Origin: Thiotrichaceae bacterium
GTDB lineage: Bacteria; Pseudomonadota; Gammaproteobacteria; SZUA-140
NCBI GenBank assembly: GCA_002401765.2
Contig: NVTY02000061.1
Span: 62,001 to 126,000, forward strand
Reading direction: 5' to 3'
Length of the DNA stretch: 64,000 bases
The notes under the pieces are model-generated. The model saw only the letters and a list, made by a program, of their open reading frames with translations. It did no database searches and was not told the origin of the DNA. Below, one piece after another: positions 16,405 through 26,495 of this stretch. Positions within the stretch are counted from its first letter, which is position 1. Each line of letters opens with the position of its first letter. Position numbers and translations under genes: made by a program.

Positions 16405-18342
16405 ATGGGAAAGCTTTTCGAAGGATTGGAGCAGATTGAGGCCGTGCGCGAACACCTCTCAGGTGACAGCTTTATGTCTGGGGTGTTTCTCGGGCATCCC
16501 GAGTTTGAGCTACTGCTTCCCCCGGATGAACCCCCGGAAGAGAAGGCCGAGGGCCTTGCCTACTGCGAGAAGATCGCGGCCTTCCTCAAAGAACATGTCG
16601 ATCCTGATGAGATTGAACGCAACGCCAAAATCCCTGAACATGTCTTAAAAGGGCTGCTCGATATCGGCGCCTTTGGCATGAAAATACCCAAGAAATATGG
16701 CGGCCTCGGTTTCTCGTACACCAACTACGGCCGTGTACTCACTGTTATCGCTAGTTGGAATAACATCCTCTCACTCACTGTTGCCGTGCCGCAGTCCATC
16801 GGCATCGGCATGCCAATTCTGATGTACGGTAACGAGGCGCAAAAAGAGAAATACCTGCCGTTGGTCGCTCGTAAAGAGATCACCGCCTTTGCGCTGACCG
16901 AACCTGATACCGGCTCCGATGCCGCCAATGTTCAGACCGAAGCAGTAATCGATAGTGACGGCGAAAATTTCACCGTTAACGGCGAAAAGCTGTGGTGCAC
17001 CAATAGCCCCATCGCCCGCTACCTGACGCTGATTGCACGCGTACCGGCTCGCAAACAGCGCGACGAAATGGGCAACATCACCTGGCTGCCGACTAAAAAA
17101 GGTGCGCTGTTTGATGCCCGCGTCCTTACCGCCCTTATCCTCGATATGAAAACCGCTGGCGTCACCGTCAAACAGCGCTGCCAGTTCGAAGGGTGTCGCG
17201 GCATCGAAAACGGCCACCTCACCTTTGAAGATGTCAAAATCCCAGCAGAAAACGTCATTGGAGAGCTTGGCAAAGGGCTCAAATACGCCCTTTCGATCCT
17301 GAACCTTGGGCGGGCCATTAGCGTACCGGCAATCTGCCTCGGCATGGCAAAACAGGCGTGGCAACCCACGCTTGACCGCGCCAACTCCCGCATCACCTTT
17401 GGCCAACCACTCGGCGCACGCCAGACACAACAAATCCGCATCGGCGAGATGGCCACCAGCCTGTTTGCAATGGAAGCGATGTGCGAACGGGTATGGCAGA
17501 TGGCGGATCACAAAAACTATGACATCCGCATCGAAGCGGCCATCACCAAAATATTCACCTCAGAACAATCACTGCAATTCCTTAATGATGCGCAGGTGAT
17601 CTTTGGTGGTGCGGGCTATGAGACTGCAGACTCCAAACGCTTCCGCGGCCAACCCGCCTTTGGCATGGAACAACTGGTACGCGACGCAACGATGTACCGC
17701 ATCGGCGAAGGGGCCACCGACATCCTGCGCCCCTATGTGGCACGTGAAGGACTCAACCATCACCTGGAACAGATCAAGCCGCTGTTCGATGAAAAAAGCA
17801 GTTTCAGTGTGCGCAGCAAACGCATTTTCAAACTGATGACTCAGTACCCTGGTTGGTATCTGTCACAGTGGAAGCCTCGCATACTACCCAACAACCCCGC
17901 CTTTAGTGCGCCGCGTGTCGATGAAAAGCTCAGTTATATAGAACGCACCAGTCGTAAGCTCGCGCGCCACATTTTTTATGCGATGCTCATCTGTCGTGAA
18001 TCGATGCGTGATGATCAGGGCCGACAAAATCGCATCGAACAAGTCGGCGAAGAACTCTTTACCATCGCCGTGGTCACCTTGCATGCCGAGACCATTAACC
18101 GCCCTTACGCGCGCGAACTCTCCAATGAATTTTATCGCGCCAGCCGTAAGCGCATTAAGCGGCTACTCAAAGGCCTCATCTGCAATGATGATGAGGTGCG
18201 TGCCCGTATCGGACAAAATGGGGTCAAAGGCGAATATTACGATCTCAGTAGTGGCATCATCCAGCGCGGGCTGGACGACTACCCTAAGACGCCATACGAC
18301 GCAGCGAATCAGCCACATGACGCAGCGAATCAACCGCGCTAA
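16405..18342 (+). CDS. acyl-CoA dehydrogenase family protein with C-terminal extension
   Basis: 645 aa. A flavoprotein that introduces a double bond into an acyl-CoA, here probably a branched or short-chain acyl-CoA judging from its operon. Residues about 75-475 form the dehydrogenase fold: FALTEPDTGSDAANVQTEA (FAD and substrate site), LNLGRAISVPAICLGM, and RDATMYRIGEGATDILRPYV near the C-terminal side. A further 160 residues beyond the usual 380-residue core resemble the tail of the long (FadE-like) members. The last residues are a DNA-level duplication, DAANQPHDAANQP. The ATG follows GGAGGGGTT. First gene of an eight-gene rightward operon. Confidence 0.88.
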   Translation: MGKLFEGLEQIEAVREHLSGDSFMSGVFLGHPEFELLLPPDEPPEEKAEGLAYCEKIAAFLKEHVDPDEIERNAKIPEHVLKGLLDIGAFGMKIPKKYGGLGFSYTNYGRVLTVIASWNNILSLTVAVPQSIGIGMPILMYGNEAQKEKYLPLVARKEITAFALTEPDTGSDAANVQTEAVIDSDGENFTVNGEKLWCTNSPIARYLTLIARVPARKQRDEMGNITWLPTKKGALFDARVLTALILDMKTAGVTVKQRCQFEGCRGIENGHLTFEDVKIPAENVIGELGKGLKYALSILNLGRAISVPAICLGMAKQAWQPTLDRANSRITFGQPLGARQTQQIRIGEMATSLFAMEAMCERVWQMADHKNYDIRIEAAITKIFTSEQSLQFLNDAQVIFGGAGYETADSKRFRGQPAFGMEQLVRDATMYRIGEGATDILRPYVAREGLNHHLEQIKPLFDEKSSFSVRSKRIFKLMTQYPGWYLSQWKPRILPNNPAFSAPRVDEKLSYIERTSRKLARHIFYAMLICRESMRDDQGRQNRIEQVGEELFTIAVVTLHAETINRPYARELSNEFYRASRKRIKRLLKGLICNDDEVRARIGQNGVKGEYYDLSSGIIQRGLDDYPKTPYDAANQPHDAANQPR

Positions 18343-18402
18343 CGCCTGCTTTAAGCGCCCAATGTACGCAATGGTGGCCACACATTGGCCAAAGGAGCCC
18401 GC

Positions 18403-19512
18403 ATGACGAATGAAGAGAAAAAATGCATCGCGCAGTTTGAAATCCACCATACTCAACTGCTTAATCAAGCAGGCGAATTAGTGGGCCCACTGCCTGATTT
18501 TGCAGCGTCATATGAGACGCTACTCGCACTCTATCGCACCATGGTGCAGACACGCACCTTTGATAGCAAAGCGATCGCACTACAACGTACCGGTAAGATG
18601 GGCACCTACTCTTCATCAATGGGGCAAGAAGCGGTCGCCACTGGCATCGGCCATGCGATGCGTTTTGAAGACGTACTACTCCCCACCTACCGCGAATATG
18701 CGGCGCAGTTTCAACGCGGCGTGGCGATGAGCGAGATCCTGCGTTACTGGGGGGGGGATGAACGCGGCATGGCCTATGCGAATCAACCGCACGACATGCC
18801 GATCACGGTGCCGATTGCGACTCACGTACCGCAATGTGCCGGCATCGCCTATGCGATGAAGCTACGCAAAGAGGCGCGTGTGGCAGTCTGCGTGCTGGGT
18901 GATGGTGCCACCTCAAAGGGCGATTTCTATGAAGGGATCAACCTTGCTGGTGCATGGCAGCTACCGATGGTGGTGGTGGTGACCAATAATCACTGGGCAA
19001 TCTCAGTCCCGCGTGAAGTGCAAACACGCGCACAAACTCTCGCACAAAAAGCAATTGCCGCTGGCATCCCCGGTGAACAGGTCGATGGTAATGATGTGAT
19101 TGCGATGCGCCACGTGATATCGAATGCCATCGAGAAGGCGCGCAGTGGCGGCGGGCCGACGTTAGTTGAGGCAATGACCTACCGCATGCATGACCACACC
19201 ACTGCCGATGATGCCAGTCGTTACCGTGACCAATCGATTGTTGATGAGCATAAACGACTCGACCCGATTGATCGCCTGCGCAAATACCTCACTGCCAATC
19301 ACAACTGGGATGACGACAAAGAAAAGTCGCTACATGCAGCATGCGCGGCTGAAGTGGAGGTTGCCGTTAACGACTATCTTGAAACACCGCCGGTGCCACC
19401 TGAAACCATGTTCGACCACCTCTATGAAACCCTGCCCGATGCACTGCAAGCACAACGCGATGAAGTTGAACAGTTAGGCAAACAGAAAAAAGGGGGTGAT
19501 CATCATGGCTGA
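18403..19512 (+). CDS. 2-oxo acid dehydrogenase E1 component, alpha subunit
   Basis: 369 aa from the ATG at 18403, with AAAGGAG eight bases upstream. With the beta subunit it decarboxylates a 2-oxo acid using thiamine diphosphate and reductively acylates E2. The ThDP-binding segment is CVLGDGATSKGDFYEGINLA with the following NNHWAIS. GTYSSSMGQEAVATGIGHAM and YRMHDHTTADDASRYRD are typical of the pyruvate/branched-chain E1 alpha family. Pyruvate, 2-oxobutyrate and branched-chain acids are all possible substrates; the methylcitrate genes downstream favour one that yields propionyl-CoA. Its stop overlaps the beta subunit start. Confidence 0.9.
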   Translation: MTNEEKKCIAQFEIHHTQLLNQAGELVGPLPDFAASYETLLALYRTMVQTRTFDSKAIALQRTGKMGTYSSSMGQEAVATGIGHAMRFEDVLLPTYREYAAQFQRGVAMSEILRYWGGDERGMAYANQPHDMPITVPIATHVPQCAGIAYAMKLRKEARVAVCVLGDGATSKGDFYEGINLAGAWQLPMVVVVTNNHWAISVPREVQTRAQTLAQKAIAAGIPGEQVDGNDVIAMRHVISNAIEKARSGGGPTLVEAMTYRMHDHTTADDASRYRDQSIVDEHKRLDPIDRLRKYLTANHNWDDDKEKSLHAACAAEVEVAVNDYLETPPVPPETMFDHLYETLPDALQAQRDEVEQLGKQKKGGDHHG

Positions 19513-20485
19513 GATCACCATCCTTGAAGCGGTTAACCTGGCGCTTGCACGCGCACTTGAAGAGAACCCCGATGTGGTTGTCTTTGGTGAGGATGTCGGC
19601 GTTAACGGCGGTGTCTTTCGTGCCACCGAAGGGCTGCAAAAACGTTACGGTGCAGAACGCGTACTCGACACCCCGCTCGCTGAAACCATGATCGCTGGCA
19701 TGGCAATCGGCATGGCGGCACAGGGGCTACGACCCGTGGCCGAGGTTCAATTCATGGGCTTTATCTATCCAACGATTGAACAGATGATCTGCCACGCCAC
19801 CCGCCTGCGTAATCGTACCCGTGGGCGCATCACCTGCCCGATGGTTTTACGCGCACCTTATGGCGGCGGCATCCACGCACCAGAACACCATTCAGAAAGC
19901 ACCGAGGCGATTTTTGCCCATATGCCAGGGTTACGGGTTGTGATTCCCTCTTCCCCACTACGCGCATACGGTCTGCTGCTTGCCGCGATTCAAGACCCTG
20001 ATCCAGTGGTATTCCTCGAACCCAAACGTATCTACCGCATGATGAAACAGGAAGTCCCCGACGACGGTGAAGCACTGCCACTCGATGTCTGCTTTCAACT
20101 ACGTGATGGCGCTGATGTTACGTTGGTGACATGGGGGGCGATGACACACGAAACGCTGCAAGCAGCCGAGCAACTAGCAGCCGAAGGCATCAGCTGTGAT
20201 GTGCTCGATGTTGCCACCATCAAGCCGCTGGATATGGAAACCATTCTAAACTCAGTTGCCAAAACGGGTCGCTGTGTGATCATTCACGAAGCGGCGCGTA
20301 CCGGCGGTGTGGGTGCCGAGATTGCCGCGCAACTCGCTGAACATGGCCTACTAAGTCTCTTTGCACCCGTGCAGCGCGTTACCGGGTACGACACCATTAT
20401 GCCAATGTTTAAACTGGAAAATGATTATATGCCATCAACCGAGCGCATTATCACCGCGGTGAAAAAGACACTGGAGGAAGCATGA
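19505..20485 (+). CDS. 2-oxo acid dehydrogenase E1 component, beta subunit
   Basis: 326 aa from the ATG at 19505 (GGGGGTGAT before it). It completes the alpha2-beta2 E1 heterotetramer. AEITILEAVNLALARALEEN, VFGEDVGVNGGVFRATEGL, LDTPLAETMIAGMAIGMAAQ and APYGGGIHAPEHHSES are all hallmark segments of the family, the last lying at the active site. It overlaps the alpha gene by eight bases and the E2 gene by four, so the subunits should be made in equal amounts. Confidence 0.93.
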   Translation: MAEITILEAVNLALARALEENPDVVVFGEDVGVNGGVFRATEGLQKRYGAERVLDTPLAETMIAGMAIGMAAQGLRPVAEVQFMGFIYPTIEQMICHATRLRNRTRGRITCPMVLRAPYGGGIHAPEHHSESTEAIFAHMPGLRVVIPSSPLRAYGLLLAAIQDPDPVVFLEPKRIYRMMKQEVPDDGEALPLDVCFQLRDGADVTLVTWGAMTHETLQAAEQLAAEGISCDVLDVATIKPLDMETILNSVAKTGRCVIIHEAARTGGVGAEIAAQLAEHGLLSLFAPVQRVTGYDTIMPMFKLENDYMPSTERIITAVKKTLEEA

Positions 20486-21621
20486 ATATCTTCAAGCTAC
20501 CCGACCTGGGTGAAGGGCTACAGGAAGCAGAGATTGTTGAATGGCACATCAAAGAGGGTGATGAAATCAAGATTGACCAACCCCTGCTGTCGGTTGAAAC
20601 AGCCAAGGCAATCGTCGATATCCCCTCGCCACATAGCGGTATCATTCATAAACTCTACGTTGCTGCGGGTGACATCCCGCAGGTCGGTGACCCGCTGGTT
20701 GAATTTGAACTCGCCAATAGTGATGAAAAGCCTGCGCCTGCAGCGCAAGACCAGGGCACCGTTGTGGGTGAGATGGAAAGTGGCAAAGGGGTGATCAAAG
20801 AAGCCCCCACGGCTGTCGGAGGAACCGGTGGTAAAAGTGGCGGTGGTAGTATCAAGGTGACGCCAGCGGTACGCGCACTGGCATCACGGATGAAAGTTGA
20901 TCTATCGGTTGTCACACCCTCAGGCAAGGCAGGCGTGATTACCGCTACGGATGTACAACGCGTCGCTAAAATTCTCGAAGATGCAGGGCCAATGGAACCC
21001 CTGCGCGGGGTACGCCGAGCCATGGCTCACATCATGACTCAAGCACATGCAGAGGTAGCTGACGTAACGATTTGCGATGATGCCGACATCGACAGCTGGC
21101 AAGCCGGTGCCGACACCACGCTGCGCCTGATCCGCGCCATTGCCGTGGGTTGCCAGGCCGAACCGTCATTAAACGCCTGGTACGATGGCCACGCGGTTGG
21201 CCGTCGACTGCGTGATAAGGTCGATCTCGGCATCGCCGTTGATACCAATGAAGGGCTGTTTGTACCGGTACTGCGAGACATTGCCGCGCGTGCCCCCGAA
21301 GAGCTGCGCGGCGCACTCAATCAGGTTAAAAAAGATGTAAAGGCACGCACTATACCTGCTGAAGAGATGCGTGGCTACACCTTCACCCTCTCCAACTTCG
21401 GTGCCTTTGGTGGCCGCTATGCAGACCCGATAGTGGTGCCGCCTACGGTTGCCATCCTCGGTGCAGGTCGGGTACGCGATGAAGTGATTGCCGTCGACAA
21501 ACAAGCAGTGGTCCATACCATGTTGCCACTTTCACTAACGGTCGATCACCGCTGTGTCACCGGTGGTGAGGCGGCACGTTTTCTCGCAGCAGTCATTAAA
21601 GACCTTAATAAAGCAGAATAA
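20482..21621 (+). CDS. 2-oxo acid dehydrogenase E2, dihydrolipoyl acyltransferase
   Basis: 379 aa. E2 carries the acyl group from E1 to CoA on a swinging lipoyl arm and forms the complex core. One lipoyl domain (1-77) has Lys42 in VETAKAIVDIPSP. A Gly/Ala-rich linker leads to a peripheral-subunit binding domain (about 125-165, TPAVRALASRMKVDLS). The catalytic domain has TLSNFGAFGGRYADPIV and LTVDHRCVTGGEAARFLAA near the C-terminus. The usual DHRxxDG reads DHRCVTGG, so the canonical Asp is Thr; similar T-G-G variants occur in some bacterial E2s. No E3 (dihydrolipoamide dehydrogenase) gene is in the operon. Confidence 0.92.
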   Translation: MNIFKLPDLGEGLQEAEIVEWHIKEGDEIKIDQPLLSVETAKAIVDIPSPHSGIIHKLYVAAGDIPQVGDPLVEFELANSDEKPAPAAQDQGTVVGEMESGKGVIKEAPTAVGGTGGKSGGGSIKVTPAVRALASRMKVDLSVVTPSGKAGVITATDVQRVAKILEDAGPMEPLRGVRRAMAHIMTQAHAEVADVTICDDADIDSWQAGADTTLRLIRAIAVGCQAEPSLNAWYDGHAVGRRLRDKVDLGIAVDTNEGLFVPVLRDIAARAPEELRGALNQVKKDVKARTIPAEEMRGYTFTLSNFGAFGGRYADPIVVPPTVAILGAGRVRDEVIAVDKQAVVHTMLPLSLTVDHRCVTGGEAARFLAAVIKDLNKAE

Positions 21622-21637
21622 CAGACGAGTAAATAAG

Positions 21638-22528
21638 ATGACTGCCAAAAACGCGGCTGGTAAGCGCTTACATCATGCACTCGCTGCAGAGCAACCACTG
21701 CAGATGGTGGGTACCATCAATGCCTATTGCGCCATGCTTGCCGAGCAGACAGGTTTTAAGGCGATTTATCTCTCCGGCGCTGGCGTTGCCAACGCATCCT
21801 ATGGATTACCAGACCTGGGCATCACCACCCTTGATAATGTGCTTGAAGATGTACGGCGCATTACCTCAGCCACCGAACTACCGCTATTGGTGGATGTCGA
21901 TACCGGTTTTGATCATATCAGCGAAACCGTCGAGCGACTCATCGCCGCCGGTGCCGCTGGTCTTCATATTGAAGACCAGGTCAGCAACAAACGCTGTGGC
22001 CATCGCCCCAATAAACAGCTGGTCTCAATGGTGGAGATGATGTCTCGCATCGATGAAGCCGTCACGGCACGCAATAGCATAGATCCACACTTTGTCATCA
22101 TGGCCCGCACCGATGCCTTTGCCGCAGAAGGCGCGAGTGAATCATTGCAACGCATGCAACGTTATATCGATGCGGGTGCCGATATGCTCTTTCCTGAGGC
22201 ACTCACTGAACTGTCGCAATACCAGGAGATCGCTGATGCGACTAATGTGCCGGTACTGGCCAACATCACCGAGTTTGGCAAGACGCCGCTCTTTACGGTT
22301 GAGGCGCTAAAGTCCGTTGATGTTTCAATTGCACTCTATCCGCTAAGTGCTTTTCGCATGATGAGCGCGGCAGCGGTGCAAGGTTACAACACCATCCGCA
22401 AGGATGGTAGCCAACAGGCAGTGCTTGCTCAAATGCAAACACGCGAACAACTTTACCAGCATCTCGACTATTACCGCTATGAAGCTGAATTCGACAAGGA
22501 GCGCGATGATGACAGCGGAAAATCATAA
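21638..22528 (+). CDS. prpB: 2-methylisocitrate lyase
   Basis: 296 aa, the same length as E. coli PrpB. It splits 2-methylisocitrate to pyruvate and succinate, the last step of the methylcitrate cycle. [30 protein letters not shown] and the catalytic [12 protein letters not shown] loop (with GLHIEDQ before it) are diagnostic of the ICL/PEP mutase superfamily PrpB branch. The start at 21638 gives the standard N-terminus; upstream in-frame codons lie inside the E2 gene. It overlaps prpC by about 20 bases. Confidence 0.93.
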   Translation: MTAKNAAGKRLHHALAAEQPLQMVGTINAYCAMLAEQTGFKAIYLSGAGVANASYGLPDLGITTLDNVLEDVRRITSATELPLLVDVDTGFDHISETVERLIAAGAAGLHIEDQVSNKRCGHRPNKQLVSMVEMMSRIDEAVTARNSIDPHFVIMARTDAFAAEGASESLQRMQRYIDAGADMLFPEALTELSQYQEIADATNVPVLANITEFGKTPLFTVEALKSVDVSIALYPLSAFRMMSAAAVQGYNTIRKDGSQQAVLAQMQTREQLYQHLDYYRYEAEFDKERDDDSGKS

Positions 22529-23621
22529 AGGACTTGCGGGTATATCAGCAGGCAAGACCGCTATCTCCAGCGTTGAAGCAAGTGGCAATGGGCTCTTTTA
22601 TCGCGGCTATGACATTCGAGACCTCGCCACCCACACCACCTTTGAGGCAGTCGCTTACCTGTTAATCTATGGTGAGTTGCCAACAGCCACGCAGCTCAAC
22701 CACTATTGTGAAAAACTGCAGTCACTGCGCGCGCTGCCAGATGAGTTAAAGACGATTCTCGAACAACTGCCAGCCAACGCCAACCCGATGGATGTGTTAC
22801 GTACCGCTTGCTCCGCATTGGCTTGTATCGAAGCGGAAACCGACACTCAACAACAGGCCGATATCGCCAACCGCTTGATGACCTCATTCTCATCAATGTT
22901 ACTCTACTGGCACCATTTTCATGTTCATGGAAAGAGAATTGAAACGCAGACCGATGACCATAGTATCGCCGCGCACTTCCTTCATCTGCTACATGGAGAG
23001 AAACCCAATGACCTGCATTGCCGCGCCCTTGATGCCTCGCTGATCCTCTATGCAGAACATGAGTTTAACGCCTCCACTTTTGCGGCACGCGTTACAACGG
23101 CAACACGCTCCGATTTTTATTCTGCCATCACTACCGCCATCGGCACGCTACGTGGGCCACTGCACGGCGGTGCTAATGAGGCTGCGATGGAGCTTATCGC
23201 TCAATTCAAGACCGCCGATGAGGCCGAGTCTGGCCTGCTACAGATGCTCTCTAAAAAAGCGTTAATCATGGGCTTTGGCCACCGCGTCTATCAACACGGT
23301 GACCCACGTTCTCCTGTTATTAAGCAGTGGTCAAGGAAATTGTCTGAAGATGCAAATGATAGGGCGTTGTTTGAAATTTCAGAACGCATTGAACAGGTGA
23401 TGAAGCGAGAGAAGGGGATGTTCCCCAATCTCGATTTTTACAGTGCATCAGTCTATCACCTGTGTGGTATTCCAAAACCTTTCTTTACCCCGCTGTTTGT
23501 GATTGCACGTACCAGCGGTTGGGCCGCACATATCATCGAACAACGTAACGACAACCGCTTGATCCGCCCCACTGCTGAATACATTGGGCCGGCACCACGC
23601 GAGTATCCTGCTCATGAGTGA
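22509..23621 (+). CDS. prpC: 2-methylcitrate synthase
   Basis: 370 aa. It condenses propionyl-CoA with oxaloacetate to 2-methylcitrate. The N-terminus [20 protein letters not shown] and [12 protein letters not shown] is the PrpC/short citrate synthase form. Catalytic residues are in [28 protein letters not shown] and the Asp/Ser region [16 protein letters not shown]. Two adjacent ATGs (22506, 22509) follow AAGGAGC; the second has the better spacing. The end overlaps prpD by eight bases. Confidence 0.93.
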   Translation: MTAENHKGLAGISAGKTAISSVEASGNGLFYRGYDIRDLATHTTFEAVAYLLIYGELPTATQLNHYCEKLQSLRALPDELKTILEQLPANANPMDVLRTACSALACIEAETDTQQQADIANRLMTSFSSMLLYWHHFHVHGKRIETQTDDHSIAAHFLHLLHGEKPNDLHCRALDASLILYAEHEFNASTFAARVTTATRSDFYSAITTAIGTLRGPLHGGANEAAMELIAQFKTADEAESGLLQMLSKKALIMGFGHRVYQHGDPRSPVIKQWSRKLSEDANDRALFEISERIEQVMKREKGMFPNLDFYSASVYHLCGIPKPFFTPLFVIARTSGWAAHIIEQRNDNRLIRPTAEYIGPAPREYPAHE

Positions 23622-25065
23622 CACAGCTAAACCCAGCGATGACAATCGACGCGCGGCGCCCGATGCCTTACTCGTCAACATTGCCCATTATGTATGCGAA
23701 TATCGCACAGAAAATATTGAGGTTATTGAGACCGCTCGCTACGCACTATTCGATGCCATTGGCTGTGGAATTCTTGCGTTACAATCAGCCGAGTGCCGTA
23801 AACGACTCGGCCCTGTTGTGCCAGGCGTTACCTTTCATAATGGCACAACACCCCCCGGGACAATCTATCAGCTCGACCCGGTACAGGCCGCATTTAACAT
23901 CGGCACCCTGGTTCGATGGTTAGATTATAACGACACCTGGCTTGCCGCCGAGTGGGGGCATCCGTCGGATAACCTGGGTGCCATCCTCGCCTGCGCCGAT
24001 TACCGAAACCGCCACATGACAGACACACTACCACCACTCACAATGCAGCATGTGATTGACGCCATGATCCAGGCCTATGAAATCCAGGGAATCCTAGCGC
24101 TTGAAAATAGCTTCAACCGCCTCGGTATTGATCACGTCATGCTAGTGAAGATCGCCTCAACGGCCGTCGCCACAAAACTGCTGGGCGGTGATCGACAGAT
24201 GATTGTCAATGCGCTTTCAAACGCCTGGATCGATGGTGGTACGCTACGCAGTTATCGTCACGCACCCAACACCGGCTGGCGTAAATCCTGGGCGGCGGGT
24301 GATGCCACCTCGCGTGCCGTGCGCCATGCCCTGATGGCAATCAATGGTGAAATGGGCTACCCCAATACACTGACTACCCGGCAATGGGGGTTTCAGGATG
24401 TGTGCTTCAAAGGTAAACCTTTTCTTCTGAATAGAAATTTTGGCAGCTATGTGATGGATAACCTTCTATTTAAGGTAACGTACCCGGTTGAATTTCATGC
24501 GCAGACAGCGCTCGAATGCGCCGTTCAGCTACACCACACCGTCAAGGATCATCTCAATCAAATCAGCCACATCGAACTGCACACGCAAGATGCCGCAATG
24601 CGTATCATCAATAAATCGGGGCCACTGCACAATCATGCAGACCGAGACCATTCTCTGCAATATGCCGTCGCCATTGGGCTACTCTTTGGCACACTAGAGA
24701 GCAATCACTATAGCGATGAGGTGGCACTTGACCCTCGTATCGATCAACTACGTCATAAAATGAAAGCGATTGAAGATAAGCAGTTTAGTGCGGATTATCT
24801 CAACCCCGAGAAACGCGCTATCGGCAACCGTATCATTATTCACTTTGAAGATGGCTCGATTCAACAGGCCTGTATAGCGTACCCAATAGGACACCGCACA
24901 CGCAGAAATGATGCGCGACCACTACTGGCGCTAAAGTTTAAAGACAATCTTTCAAAACACTATAAACGTGTGCAAAGAGAACAGATCAGCGCATTAATGA
25001 TGGCCCATGATGAACTACTTGCAATGCCCGTCGATAAATTCATGGAGCGCTGGAAAGTCGCTTAG
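23614..25065 (+). CDS. prpD: MmgE/PrpD family 2-methylcitrate dehydratase
   Basis: 484 aa, the normal PrpD length. It dehydrates 2-methylcitrate to 2-methyl-cis-aconitate without an iron-sulfur cluster. [20 protein letters not shown], the [16 protein letters not shown] stretch, [18 protein letters not shown] and [18 protein letters not shown] identify it. The start at 23614 overlaps the prpC stop. With PrpB and PrpC it completes the methylcitrate cycle except for the hydration by an aconitase, which must be encoded elsewhere. Confidence 0.92.
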   Translation: MSDTAKPSDDNRRAAPDALLVNIAHYVCEYRTENIEVIETARYALFDAIGCGILALQSAECRKRLGPVVPGVTFHNGTTPPGTIYQLDPVQAAFNIGTLVRWLDYNDTWLAAEWGHPSDNLGAILACADYRNRHMTDTLPPLTMQHVIDAMIQAYEIQGILALENSFNRLGIDHVMLVKIASTAVATKLLGGDRQMIVNALSNAWIDGGTLRSYRHAPNTGWRKSWAAGDATSRAVRHALMAINGEMGYPNTLTTRQWGFQDVCFKGKPFLLNRNFGSYVMDNLLFKVTYPVEFHAQTALECAVQLHHTVKDHLNQISHIELHTQDAAMRIINKSGPLHNHADRDHSLQYAVAIGLLFGTLESNHYSDEVALDPRIDQLRHKMKAIEDKQFSADYLNPEKRAIGNRIIIHFEDGSIQQACIAYPIGHRTRRNDARPLLALKFKDNLSKHYKRVQREQISALMMAHDELLAMPVDKFMERWKVA

Positions 25066-25080
25066 ATAAAGGAGGCACTG

Positions 25081-25569
25081 ATGTCAAAACCTGAATATTT
25101 TCAGCATGCCATGCGCGGTGATGTCTGTTTTGGTTGTGGTAGCGACAATCCCGCCGGATTAAAAATCCATAGCTACTGGGATGGCGATGAAGGGATATGC
25201 CGCTGGCAGCCACAAAAAATACACGAAGGCTGGGACGGCATCACCTGTGGCGGCATCATCGCCACACTGATTGACTGCCACTGCATGGCCACCGCGATGG
25301 CGACTGCGATTCGTAATGAAGGCAGGCCACTGATGTCCGAACCCTATTATCGCTTTGCCACCGGCATGCTCAACATCAAATACCTCGCGCCAACTCCCAA
25401 TGATAAAGAACTGGCACTGCGAGCTCACGTTACCGAAATCAAAAATGAAAAAAAATACACCCTTGAATGTAACCTTTATTCCGATGGGGTGAAAACTGCC
25501 GAGGCTAGCGTGGTTGCTTTTCTGGTACATCGCAGTGATCAGACAGATGGTGATTCTGCTTTTGGTTAA
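25081..25569 (+). CDS. PaaI-like hotdog-fold thioesterase
   Basis: 162 aa. Expected to hydrolyse an acyl-CoA. CFGCGSDNPAGLKIHSYWDG, then HEGWDGITCGGIIATLIDCH (the hotdog active-site helix with GG) and LNIKYLAPTPNDKELALRA match the PaaI/4HBT superfamily. AAAGGAGG stands before the ATG, 15 bases after prpD. As the last gene of the operon it may release CoA from stalled propionyl-CoA or methylmalonyl-type intermediates; that is inference. Confidence 0.82.
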   Translation: MSKPEYFQHAMRGDVCFGCGSDNPAGLKIHSYWDGDEGICRWQPQKIHEGWDGITCGGIIATLIDCHCMATAMATAIRNEGRPLMSEPYYRFATGMLNIKYLAPTPNDKELALRAHVTEIKNEKKYTLECNLYSDGVKTAEASVVAFLVHRSDQTDGDSAFG

Positions 25570-25583
25570 GTGACTTCAAACAT

Positions 25584-25659
25584 GTCATTGCGAGGAGCGA
25601 AACGACGAAGCAATCTCCAACTCAAAGGACAGAGATTACCGCGCTTCGCTCGTAATAAC
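25584..25659. repeat. GTCATTGCGAGGAGCGAA-type palindromic repeat
   Basis: GTCATTGCGAGGAGCGAAAC at the left and GCGCTTCGCTCGTAATAAC at the right form an imperfect hairpin around AAGCAATCTC and GAGATTACC. This element is scattered in many proteobacterial intergenic regions. It separates the prp operon from the tryptophan genes. Confidence 0.75.
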
Positions 25660-25710
25660 ACACAAAGAATTACCACTTGCACAGAATGAAATAAAGACCA
25701 TAATCAAACC

Positions 25711-26493
25711 ATGCCACTGACCTACACAAAATACCTGCAGGTTGATGAGTTGCTGAAACTCCAGCAACCGCTATCGGATGACCCCGAGCATGATGAGATG
25801 CTTTTTATCATCACCCATCAGGTCTATGAACTGTGGTTTAAGCAGATCATCCATGAGCTAAATGATTTTCAATCTTCGCTGAACCAACAGAACCTGCCAA
25901 CTGCAATGCGCAACCTGAAGCGCGTACTGCATATCCTAAAGGTACTCGTTGCCCAGATGGATATCATCGAAACCCTTAGCCCCGTCTCCTTTCGTGCCTT
26001 TCGTGACCGCCTTGAAAACTCCAGTGGTTTTCAATCTGCACAGTTTCGTGAGATCGAATTTATCCTTGGCAGGCGAAATGCCAATGTACTTATTCATTAC
26101 CCGGCAGGTGAAGAGACACGCATCCGCCTTGAAGCACTGCTACATCAACCATCATTATGGGATAGCTTTCTGCACAGCATCAATGCCAGTGGTTATGCCG
26201 TGCCTGAATCAGAATTAACGCGCGACCTAACGAAGCCGCCTGAACTTAATGATGCAGTACAACAACAGTTGGTCAAGATTTACCAGGATCAATCACTACT
26301 GACTCAACTCTGCGAACAGATGATAGACCTGGATGAAGGGTTACAGGAGTGGCGTTACCGACACATCAAGATGGTCGAACGCACCATTGGCAATAAGATT
26401 GGCAGCGGTGGCTCAAGCGGCGTTGATTATCTCTACAAGACACTACTCGCGCCACTATTCCCCGACCTCTGGGCAATCCGCAACAAACTGTAA
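25711..26493 (+). CDS. kynA: tryptophan 2,3-dioxygenase
   Basis: 260 aa. A haem enzyme that opens the indole ring of L-tryptophan to N-formylkynurenine. YTKYLQVDELLKLQ, DEMLFIITHQVYELWFKQII (with the substrate-site His and Phe), SFRAFRDRLENSSGFQSAQF and the C-terminal KIGSGGSSGVDYL loop are all diagnostic. The haem-ligand His lies in the C-terminal part (RYRHIKMVERTIG). Its stop is two bases before the kynureninase-like gene. Confidence 0.95.
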   Translation: MPLTYTKYLQVDELLKLQQPLSDDPEHDEMLFIITHQVYELWFKQIIHELNDFQSSLNQQNLPTAMRNLKRVLHILKVLVAQMDIIETLSPVSFRAFRDRLENSSGFQSAQFREIEFILGRRNANVLIHYPAGEETRIRLEALLHQPSLWDSFLHSINASGYAVPESELTRDLTKPPELNDAVQQQLVKIYQDQSLLTQLCEQMIDLDEGLQEWRYRHIKMVERTIGNKIGSGGSSGVDYLYKTLLAPLFPDLWAIRNKL

Positions 26494-26495
26494 AC

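Noticed and set aside
16771..17511. 246-codon frame antisense to the acyl-CoA dehydrogenase
   Set aside because: It is a shadow of the real gene: no promoter or ribosome site, and the sense frame has all family motifs.
20482..21621. Inactive E2 because the DHRxxDG aspartate is threonine
   Set aside because: Complete domain set and operon context, and the T-G-G variant occurs in other bacterial E2 proteins, so loss of function is not supported.
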